Assembly (NCBI GenBank): GCA_051745935.1 | Contig: JBNJEM010000323.1 | Span: 1 to 8,657 of the forward strand | From: JBNJEM01 sp051745935 | GTDB lineage: Bacteria; Planctomycetota; Planctomycetia; Pirellulales; Pirellulaceae | DNA: 8,657 nt | Direction: 5' to 3' | Shown: one piece after another, positions 1-4,583 of the stretch | Numbering within the stretch: the stretch's first letter is position 1 | Layout: each line of letters opens with the position of its first letter | Notes under the pieces: model-generated | Database searches by the model: none | Told to the model about the DNA's origin: nothing | Seen by the model: only the letters and a program-made list of their open reading frames with translations | Made by a program: the position numbers and the translations under genes

Positions 1-360
1 CCGCGGGATCCGCTCAATCACATCCTGCTGCCGACGCTCGATAAAGCTGATGATCTTCATCGCGCCGCCACATTGGGGACATGTCAGCGGATCGACTTCC
101 CAGACCGGCTGGATCAACCTGGCCCACGTGGACACGCTGCCGGCACGCGGACCGCCGTCGGACGAGCGCTGCGCGGTGAGTGCCGAGCGGTCGATGCGCA
201 TGGGTCCCGACGCGCATGAGTCGGCGGAACTTGTGGATGTCGCGTCCTGCTCCGCCATCAGCTTCTGGTTGCGTCTGATCCACCCCCTGGCCTCGCTCCG
301 TGGCACGTCGATGGATCGGCCGGGTCGGTTAGTGGGATCAGACGCAGTCATAAAGGTCAT
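1..360 (-). pseudogene. Degraded IS91-like transposase, C-terminal remnant, cut by window edge
   Basis: Reading the minus strand, a frame starts with ATG at 360-358 and stays open to base 1, giving about 120 codons that continue past the left edge. Its last third reads WARLIQPVWEVDPLTCPQCG and then GAMKIISFIERRQQDVIERI. That pattern (W-x-x-L-I, x-VDPL-x-CP-x-CGG-x-M-x-II-x-FI) is what I know from the C-terminal segment of IS91-type 'putative transposase' proteins. The CPQC pair at about bases 75-90 would be half of its zinc-binding cluster. The upstream two-thirds of the frame (Ser/Arg/Ala-rich) does not look like a transposase catalytic domain, so the gene is probably truncated, rearranged or frameshifted and only about 1-130 is clearly homologous. 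It points away from the DGR operon and marks the left border of the cassette. Family assignment is by memory of the motif only. Confidence 0.55.
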
Positions 361-405
361 CAAACGCCGGCCCTGAGATAAATCACGCCTTGTGATGCGT
401 TTGAT
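359..405. repeat. Nested inverted repeat at the edge of the transposase remnant
   Basis: ATCAAACGC (359-367) is the exact reverse complement of GCGTTTGAT (397-405). Inside lies a second small palindrome, ATCAC (382-386) and GTGAT (392-396) with a 5-nt loop. It sits between the divergent transposase remnant and the promoter of the DGR operon. It could be an element end, a bidirectional terminator or an operator. There is no clear U-tract, so I do not call a terminator. Confidence 0.45.
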
Positions 406-408
406 CTA

Positions 409-437
409 TTGACAGCTAACAATCAATGATATATGTT
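409..437 (+). promoter_or_regulatory. Sigma70-type promoter for the DGR operon
   Basis: A perfect -35 hexamer TTGACA (409-414) is followed after exactly 17 bp by TATGTT (432-437), which matches the -10 consensus at four of six positions. The surrounding 400-445 stretch is locally AT-rich in a GC-rich window. Transcription would begin near 444-446, leaving a leader of about 60 nt before the small gene at 507. This is the only convincing promoter I see in the window and it could drive everything to the right. Confidence 0.65.
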
Positions 438-445
438 GATCATTG
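424..445. promoter_or_regulatory. Putative operator: CAATGAT-N8-ATCATTG over the -10
   Basis: CAATGAT (424-430) and ATCATTG (439-445) form a perfect 7-bp inverted repeat with centres 15 bp apart, lying directly over the -10 element and the likely start site. A dimeric repressor bound here would block RNA polymerase. The gene just downstream (507-701) encodes a likely ribbon-helix-helix protein, a class that often autoregulates, so it is the obvious candidate. The pairing is visible; the regulator assignment is inference. Confidence 0.5.
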
Positions 446-450
446 TGCGT

Positions 451-467
451 GGCAGCCGAGTGCTGCC
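451..467 (+). other. 5'-leader hairpin
   Basis: GGCAGC (451-456) pairs perfectly with GCTGCC (462-467) across a 5-nt loop, placing a six-base-pair GC-rich hairpin only a few nucleotides into the predicted transcript. It may stabilise the mRNA 5' end. No U-tract follows, so it is not a terminator. Confidence 0.4.
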
Positions 468-506
468 GGATGCCCTTTGGAACAGACGGTAAGGAATTGA
501 GACAAC

Positions 507-701
507 ATGCCTGAAGAGTCACGGAGCACGCCATCGGGACGGACCATTATCGTGCGGCTCGCGCCCCAAACCCACAAAGCCCTGCGGATCCGGGTGGCCG
601 AGGAGGACACCTCCATTCAGAAGTGGGTGGAGGGGCTCATCGAGCGGACCCTGGGCGTGGAGAGGGCGGCGACCAAGGGCAGTTCCACGCGGAAGAGGTA
701 G
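507..701 (+). CDS. Small ribbon-helix-helix-like DNA-binding protein
   Basis: A 64-residue basic protein, first gene behind the promoter. Residues about 13-50 read like a ribbon-helix-helix fold of the Arc/MetJ or HicB-C-terminal type: a beta strand (RTIIVRLAP), then helix A (THKALRIRVAEED), a turn with Ser (TSIQ), and helix B (KWVEGLIERTLG). The C-terminus is a Lys/Arg/Ser tail. RHH proteins bind DNA as dimers through the strand and commonly repress their own operon; the inverted repeat at 424-445 is a plausible site. An AAGGA lies 11 nt upstream of this ATG. Its stop is 6 nt before the next gene, so the two are co-transcribed. No toxin gene accompanies it, so an antitoxin role is not supported. 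Fold call is by pattern, not by search. Confidence 0.6.
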   Translation: MPEESRSTPSGRTIIVRLAPQTHKALRIRVAEEDTSIQKWVEGLIERTLGVERAATKGSSTRKR

Positions 702-707
702 CCGGCC

Positions 708-1547
708 ATGGGTGAACGAGTGACGATCATGCCCGACTCGCGATTTCCCCAGTGGGTGCCCCACGGGGCGCCGTGGCTGGTCGAGACCCCCAGCGACGGC
801 AGCCTGCTGCTGCTGGTCCCCGGCGGGCGGTTCCTGGCGGGTGGGCCGGGAAGCGACGAGGGGGGCGGCGTGTTCGAGGTCGAGTTGCCGCCATATTACT
901 TGGGGATGACGGCGGTAACGAACTCGCAGTACGCGAGGTTTCTAAGCCAGCGGCGGCCCGGCGATTTCGATCTCCAGAAGTGGATCCTGCTAGACGGGGA
1001 TCTGCTAGACGAGGATTGTTTCGTACGAAAATCCGGCGGCGGTTACGAGGCGTACGGCGGGAAGCCGGACCATCCGGTGGTCCAGGTGACCTGGTACGGG
1101 GCTAAGGCGTATTGCCAGTGGGCCGGTTTGCGACTGCCGAGCGAGTTGGAGTGGGAGAAGGCCGCGCGAGGCCTGGACGGTCGAGCGTATCCTTGGGGCA
1201 ACGAGTGGGACGCGGGCAAATGTCGCAACGACGACAACGAGCACGACGAGGGGACGTGCGGTGTGTGGCGTTACCCGGAGGGCTGTAGCGTGTGGGGGCA
1301 TTACCAGATGGCGGGGAACGTGTGGGAGTGGTGCGCGGATTGGTACGACGAGGATGCATACGACCGTTATCGGCGTGGCGACTTGACGGCGCCTACGGGT
1401 GGTACGTCCGCGTCCCGTGTGTTGCGCGGGGGCTCGTGGGGCCGCCACGGCCCCGTCCTCTTCCGGTGTGCGTTTCGCCACCACTCCCACCCGGTCGGCC
1501 GCCGCAACGACCTTGGGTTTCGCGTGGCCAGGACTCTTATCCCTTGA
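708..1547 (+). CDS. DGR variable target protein 1, FGE-sulfatase/C-type-lectin fold
   Basis: A 279-residue protein of the formylglycine-generating-enzyme-like family (SUMF1/FGE fold, a C-type-lectin variant). Visible family blocks: LLLVPGGRFLAGG (34-46), YYLGMTAVTNSQYARF (63-78), PVVQVTWYGAKAYCQWAGLR (123-142), LPSELEWEKAARG (143-155), YPWG (161-164), GNVWEW (203-208), RVLRGGSW (237-244) and the closing GFRVAR (270-275). Residues 235-275 are encoded by VR1, where 22 template adenines have changed. True FGEs carry a catalytic cysteine pair just after the RGGS block; here that stretch is variable and lacks the pair, so this is probably a binding protein rather than an enzyme. No signal peptide or membrane helix is apparent, suggesting a cytoplasmic location. 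AAGAGGT 8 nt upstream supports ATG 708 over an internal ATG at 729. The second half is nearly identical in DNA to target 2. Confidence 0.93.
   Translation: MGERVTIMPDSRFPQWVPHGAPWLVETPSDGSLLLLVPGGRFLAGGPGSDEGGGVFEVELPPYYLGMTAVTNSQYARFLSQRRPGDFDLQKWILLDGDLLDEDCFVRKSGGGYEAYGGKPDHPVVQVTWYGAKAYCQWAGLRLPSELEWEKAARGLDGRAYPWGNEWDAGKCRNDDNEHDEGTCGVWRYPEGCSVWGHYQMAGNVWEWCADWYDEDAYDRYRRGDLTAPTGGTSASRVLRGGSWGRHGPVLFRCAFRHHSHPVGRRNDLGFRVARTLIP
1410..1531 (+). repeat. DGR variable repeat VR1
   Basis: This is a 122-bp gapless match to TR 2125-2246. All 22 mismatches are at TR adenines (8 to G, 8 to C, 6 to T); 8 of the 30 TR adenines are unchanged. The first 30 nt and the last 18 nt are identical to TR and bracket the mutated core (1440-1513). 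It encodes the last segment of target 1 up to GFRVAR. The match ends at 1532, where VR has G and TR has T, followed by a 3-nt length difference, as expected for the IMH/IMH* boundary of a DGR. Confidence 0.95.
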
Positions 1548-1635
1548 ACCTTTGTTCCTTTACCCCTTTCGCCCGAGCGGAGCGAGGGCGCGCGATTTTG
1601 AACAGGGCGATGCTTCGCTCCGCTCAGCATGACAG
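1532..1635 (+). repeat. Repeated 3' flank of the VR, copy 1
   Basis: This 104-bp segment recurs at 3305-3408 without gaps and with only two differences that I see. It covers the last codons and stop of target 1, then non-coding sequence. It contains an 11-bp inverted repeat, GAGCGGAGCGA (1575-1585) and TCGCTCCGCTC (1615-1625), with a 29-nt loop. The motif resembles a GC-rich palindromic intergenic repeat familiar from many genomes, whose minus strand gives spurious ORFs containing 'CHAERSEAS'. It may be a dispersed repeat, or a structure that marks the retrohoming target; in Bordetella phage DGRs a hairpin downstream of VR is needed for homing. Confidence 0.75.
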
Positions 1636-1671
1636 GATACGCTGAGCATGACGATCAAAGCCCAGCATGAC
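1625..1671 (+). repeat. Three direct repeats (C/G)AGCATGAC at 19-bp period
   Basis: The 9-mers at 1625-1633, 1644-1652 and 1663-1671 all end in AGCATGAC and start exactly 19 bp apart. They lie between the stop of target 1 and the start of avd. Only the first has a counterpart in the repeat copy downstream of target 2. The regular period suggests either tandem decay of the palindromic repeat or a binding-site array; the sequence does not say which. Confidence 0.55.
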
Positions 1672-1682
1672 CCGAGGTAAAC

Positions 1683-2072
1683 ATGAAAAACCCTACGCGG
1701 AAGCCGCCTGAAAGGACCGAGGAACTGGTCGCCATTACGAAGGCGTACGACCTGGTGCGCGAGATGACCCGGCGGGTGGGCAAATTCCCGCGGGACTTCC
1801 GTTTCCTGCTCGGCGACCGGATACTGCGAAACGCGTACGATGTGCTTGACCTGTTGGTGGAGGCAAAATACGCCAAGGGCAAGCTGGACCTCCTCAGCCG
1901 GGCCAACTTGCGGCTGGAGCAGACCCGGTTTCAGATGCGATTGGCCCACGATGAACAGCTCTTTAGCACGCGCCAGTACGAGGTGGCCGCCCGGCTGGTC
2001 GACGAGGTGGGGCGGCTGGTGGGCGGCTGGCGGCGGTCGCGAGGAGCTGCTGGGGAAAGGGTCGGACAATGA
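1683..2072 (+). CDS. avd: DGR accessory variability determinant, four-helix-bundle protein
   Basis: A 129-residue, mostly helical, basic protein directly upstream of the template repeat, the usual place for avd. Family-like blocks are YDLVREMTRRVGKFPRDFRF (about 20-39), LGDRILRNAYDVLDLLVEA (41-59) and a long Arg/Gln-rich third helix. Avd proteins form pentameric barrels that bind the reverse transcriptase and the DGR RNA and are required for mutagenic cDNA synthesis. No Cys and no membrane segment is evident. A GAGGT sits 7 nt before the ATG. The C-terminal tail after GGW (residue 115) is Arg/Gly-rich and may touch RNA. The gene ends about 50 nt before TR, so avd mRNA and TR RNA are probably one transcript. 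Related four-helix proteins occur in rRNA intervening sequences, but the TR and RT nearby make Avd the right call. Confidence 0.9.
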   Translation: MKNPTRKPPERTEELVAITKAYDLVREMTRRVGKFPRDFRFLLGDRILRNAYDVLDLLVEAKYAKGKLDLLSRANLRLEQTRFQMRLAHDEQLFSTRQYEVAARLVDEVGRLVGGWRRSRGAAGERVGQ

Positions 2073-2124
2073 AGCATGATGGAAATTCAGCCCGCGCGGG
2101 GCTGGATGGGGCCCGGTCGAAGAA

Positions 2125-2246
2125 GCGTCCCGTGTGTTGCGCGGGGGCTCGTGGAACAACCACGAACCCGACAACTTCCGGTGTGCGTATCGCAACAACA
2201 ACCACCCGGACAACCGCAACAACAACAATGGGTTTCGCGTGGCCAG
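2125..2246 (+). repeat. DGR template repeat TR
   Basis: This is the adenine-rich donor copy. In the target frame the core reads SWNNHEPDNFRCAYRNNNHP and then DNRNNNNGF, with 11 Asn codons (AAC/AAT), the codon type that adenine randomisation can turn into most residues without making a stop codon. The first 30 nt (2125-2154), the stretch coding FRCA (2175-2188) and the stretch coding GFRVA (2229-2244) contain no A, so structural residues are protected. All 39 differences to VR1 and VR2 combined fall on TR adenines. The closing TGGGTTTCGCGTGGCCAG (2229-2246) is shared by TR and both VRs and would hold the initiation-of-mutagenic-homing sequence. Confidence 0.95.
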
Positions 2247-2341
2247 TACTATCCCTTGCCGGAATCCGGTCCTTTACGGAGGGCGAGAGTGAGCAGGGAG
2301 AGTCCAGACCGGTTCCCGGCCGCAAGGCCGAATATCGAAGC

Positions 2342-2384
2342 GGCGCGGGGCGGCTGGTAGCCGCGGCGAAGGTCGCCCCGCGCC
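2342..2384 (+). other. Strong RNA hairpin 3' of TR
   Basis: GGCGCGGGGCG and CGCCCCGCGCC pair perfectly (11 bp, all G-C) around a 21-nt loop that can itself fold. Only three T follow, so it is a weak intrinsic terminator at best. It may instead close the template-RNA spacer domain and define its 3' end. Some read-through would be needed if target 2 and RT depend on the upstream promoter. Confidence 0.5.
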
Positions 2385-2474
2385 TTTGTACGTCAGGCTT
2401 TTCACAGTTGACAATGGTGGAGTGAAACGGCACGAATGGCAAGAATGTCGGCCTCGAAAGGCTGACCTAGGGAT

Positions 2475-3320
2475 ATGCGAGATGTAGCCATGAAAGCTTC
2501 AATCGACGACGGCAATGCTTCCCCGCCAACTCTCACGCCGGCCGATTTTCCCTTGCGCGAATGGCTCGGCGGGATCGAGCCTTTGGTGGAGAACGAAAAA
2601 GATGGCACGATTCTGCTGCTGGTCCCCGGCGGGCGGTTCCTGGCGGGTGGACCGGGAAGCGACGAGGGGGGCGGGGATCCCTTCCCCGTCGAGTTGCCGC
2701 CATATTACTTAGGCATCCATCCGGTGACGAACGCGCAGTACAGGCGGTTTGTGGATGCCACGGGGCACCGCCCTCCCGACGAGACGGATTATGGCGATCC
2801 GGTTTGGCAAGGCAAGAGCTTTCCGGCAGTGAAAGCGGATCATCCCGTGGTGTGCGTGAGCTGGGACGACGCTAAAGCGTATTGCCAGTGGGCCGGTCTT
2901 CGGCTACCGACCGAACTGGAGTGGGAGAAGGCGGCACGGGGTACGGATGGCCGGGAATACCCGTGGGGCGACCAGTGGGACGCGGGCAAATGTCGCAACG
3001 ACGACAACGAGGGCGGCGAGGGGACGTGCGGTGTGTGGCGTTACCCGGAGGGCTGCAGCGCGTGGGGGCATTACCAGATGGCGAGAAACGTGGAAGAGTG
3101 GTGCGCGGATTGGTACGACGAGGATGCATACGACCGTTATCGGCGTGGCGACTTGACGGCGCCTACGCGTGGTACGTCCGCGTCCCGTGTGTTGCGCGGG
3201 GGCTCGTGGGACGACCACGTACCCGTCTCCTTCCGGTGTGCGTATCGCGACCGCTACCGCCCCCCGGACGACCGCGACGACCGCGATGGGTTTCGCGTGG
3301 CCAGGACTCTTACCCCTTGA
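2475..3320 (+). CDS. DGR variable target protein 2, FGE-sulfatase/C-type-lectin fold
   Basis: A 281-residue paralogue of target 1 with the same blocks: LLLVPGGRFLAGG, YYLGIHPVTNAQYRRFVDAT, PVVCVSWDDAKAYCQWAGLR, LPTELEWEKAARG, YPWG, RVLRGGSW and GFRVAR. The C-terminal variable region is encoded by VR2. The normally conserved GNVWEW block reads RNVEEW here. As in target 1, no FGE catalytic cysteine pair is present after RGGSW. The N-terminal 35 residues differ from target 1 and target 3, so each paralogue may have its own adaptor. It lies between TR and the RT gene, an unusual position. Start is uncertain: ATG 2475 has AGGG only 2 nt upstream, and ATG 2490 is an alternative with no clear ribosome site. 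The start MRD is shared with target 3, which slightly favours 2475. Confidence 0.92.
   Translation: MRDVAMKASIDDGNASPPTLTPADFPLREWLGGIEPLVENEKDGTILLLVPGGRFLAGGPGSDEGGGDPFPVELPPYYLGIHPVTNAQYRRFVDATGHRPPDETDYGDPVWQGKSFPAVKADHPVVCVSWDDAKAYCQWAGLRLPTELEWEKAARGTDGREYPWGDQWDAGKCRNDDNEGGEGTCGVWRYPEGCSAWGHYQMARNVEEWCADWYDEDAYDRYRRGDLTAPTRGTSASRVLRGGSWDDHVPVSFRCAYRDRYRPPDDRDDRDGFRVARTLTP
3180..3304 (+). repeat. DGR variable repeat VR2
   Basis: Aligned to TR 2125-2246, this copy has 17 substitutions, all at TR adenines (10 to G, 4 to T, 3 to C), plus three extra C (run of six C at 3260-3265 against three in TR), which adds one proline codon in frame. The mutated core encodes a strongly charged Asp/Arg-rich surface in place of the template asparagines. 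The A-free flanks and the last 18 nt match TR exactly. Confidence 0.95.
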
Positions 3321-3408
3321 ACCTTTGTTCCTTTACCCCTTTCGCCCGAGCGGAGCGAGGGCGCGCGATTTTGAACAGGGCGATGCTTCGCTCCGCACAG
3401 CATGACAG
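3305..3408 (+). repeat. Repeated 3' flank of the VR, copy 2
   Basis: This is the second copy of the segment at 1532-1635, shifted by exactly 1773 bp. The inverted repeat is retained (3348-3358 with 3388-3398) but one arm has a T-to-A change at 3397. Here the copy leads into the RT leader rather than avd, and similarity stops after GACAG at 3408. Sharing of gene 3' end plus flank shows that target gene and flank were duplicated or converted together. Confidence 0.75.
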
Positions 3409-3494
3409 ACGGTAGGTACCCTCAGCGCGGTCCTCTCCCGCCGGGAAAGGAGAGCCAAGAACGCCGTGTCCAAAAAAGTGAGAGGGAGGAAGAC

Positions 3495-4583
3495 ATGAAA
3501 CGCCACGGCAAGCTGTTTGAGCAGATCGCGTCGTTCGAGAACCTGCTGGCAGCCGAGAAGGCGGCGCTGCGGTGCAAGCGGCAGCGTCCGGCACCGGCCA
3601 GCTTTCATTACGACCTGGAGCCGAATCTGTTCGTGCTCCACGACGAGCTGCAGTCGGGCACCTACCAGCCGGGCGAGTACCGGTCATTCTGGATTCGCGA
3701 TCCGAAGAAACGGCTCATCTCGGCGGCCCCGTATCGGGACCGCGTGGTGCATCATGCGGTGTGCCGCGTGGTGGAGCCGATCTTCGACCGGACGATGATC
3801 TTCGACAGCTACGCCAACCGGGTTGGCAAGGGGACGCACAAGGCGTTGGACCGGGCCACGCGGTTCTGTCGCCGTTGGCCGTACGTGCTCAGGTGCGACG
3901 TGGAGAAGTTTTTCCCCTCGATCGACCACGAGGTTTTGTTGGGACTGGTAGCTCGCAAGATCAAGTGCCCGCGAACGCTCGATCTCGTCGGCCGGATCGT
4001 GCGGGCCAGCAATCCGCAGGAGCCGGTGGCCGGCTACTTCCCGGGCGACGACCTGTTCACGCCGCACGAGCGCCGGCGGGGCATCCCGATCGGCAACTTG
4101 ACCAGCCAGTTTCTGGCCAACGTGATGCTGGACCCGCTCGACCACTTTGTGAAGGAAGCGTGGGGCTGGCGGGGCTACCTACGTTTCGCCGACGACTTTT
4201 TGCTGTTTGGCGACGACAAACGGAAACTGGGAGAACGACTTTGCATGCTGAGGCGTTTTCTGCAACCATTACGATTGCGGCTGCATCGGCGCAAGTGCGT
4301 TGTTCTGCCTGTCCGTGCCGGCGTGCCGTTTCTCGGCTGGCGACTGTACCCGGACCATCGCCGCTTGCGGCGCGCCACGGGCGTGCGGTTCCAGCGGCGG
4401 TTGAAGGAGCTGACCGAGGCGTATTGGCGTGGAGAGGCCGAGTTGGGCGACGTGCGGGCGTCGGTGGCTAGCTGGCTTGGGCATCTGAAACATGGCGACA
4501 CGACCGGGCTGCGAAGGAAACTGCTCCACGGAGCCGTGTTCCGCCGTGGCCCCCTACCTACCCGGGAGGAGCATTGCGGATGA
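3495..4583 (+). CDS. DGR reverse transcriptase
   Basis: A 362-residue retron/group-II-like reverse transcriptase. It shows the catalytic Asp in LRCDVEKFFPSID (D135), the DGR-type motif IPIGNLTSQF (197-206) with SQ where group II intron enzymes usually have QG, the catalytic box FADD (231-234), and the thumb-adjacent FLGW (279-282). No maturase or endonuclease domain follows and the size is typical of DGR RTs. It would copy TR RNA into cDNA with errors at adenines, together with Avd. ATG 3495 is chosen because GAGGGAGGA lies 4-12 nt upstream; the in-frame ATG at 3402 lies within the repeated flank and would add 31 residues without similarity. The final TGA overlaps the ATG of the next gene (ATGA at 4580), so downstream translation is likely coupled. 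The gene stands about 1.25 kb from TR with target 2 in between. Confidence 0.96.
   Translation: MKRHGKLFEQIASFENLLAAEKAALRCKRQRPAPASFHYDLEPNLFVLHDELQSGTYQPGEYRSFWIRDPKKRLISAAPYRDRVVHHAVCRVVEPIFDRTMIFDSYANRVGKGTHKALDRATRFCRRWPYVLRCDVEKFFPSIDHEVLLGLVARKIKCPRTLDLVGRIVRASNPQEPVAGYFPGDDLFTPHERRRGIPIGNLTSQFLANVMLDPLDHFVKEAWGWRGYLRFADDFLLFGDDKRKLGERLCMLRRFLQPLRLRLHRRKCVVLPVRAGVPFLGWRLYPDHRRLRRATGVRFQRRLKELTEAYWRGEAELGDVRASVASWLGHLKHGDTTGLRRKLLHGAVFRRGPLPTREEHCG

Larger units (their letters stand above)
2073..2390 (+). ncRNA. DGR template RNA (TR plus structured 3' spacer)
   Basis: No protein gene fits here; frames across it are TR read out of frame. By analogy to the Bordetella phage DGR, the functional RNA would contain the end of avd, TR, and a downstream spacer that binds RT-Avd and primes cDNA synthesis. 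The region after TR is rich in potential structure: CGGCC-GCAA-GGCCG with a GNRA-type loop (2317-2330), an 11-bp stem GGCGCGGGGCG (2342-2352) with CGCCCCGCGCC (2374-2384), and inside it GCGGCT-GGT-AGCCGC (2350-2364), which competes for three bases of the outer stem. The RNA ends are not determined; I set them by the avd stop and the last stem. Confidence 0.65.

Noticed and set aside
50..376. + strand open frame of 108 codons at the left end
   Set aside because: It is the complement of the transposase remnant, which has a recognisable CPQC/VDPL motif on the other strand.
1546..1557. GAAC-CTTT-GTTC mini-hairpin just after each VR (also 3319-3330)
   Set aside because: A 4-bp stem is too short to claim as the DGR homing hairpin, though the position is right.
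1625..1671. CRISPR-like array
   Set aside because: The repeat unit is only 9 bp with 10-bp spacers, three copies, and no cas genes are present.
2069..2425. Thr-rich open frames across the template repeat
   Set aside because: These are the AAC-rich TR read out of the target frame (runs of Thr from ACA/ACC). No ribosome site or family motif supports a protein.
2408..2437. Possible promoter before target 2 (TTGACA at 2408-2413)
   Set aside because: The -35 is perfect but the best -10 at suitable spacing (ACGAAT) matches only three of six positions, so I do not annotate it.
708..3320. Formylglycine-generating enzyme activity for the target proteins
   Set aside because: The catalytic cysteine pair expected after RGGS is absent and that stretch is hypervariable; no sulfatase gene is nearby.
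3402..3494. Longer RT starting at ATG 3402
   Set aside because: The extra 31 codons lie partly in the duplicated non-coding flank and lack RT similarity; a strong ribosome site precedes ATG 3495.
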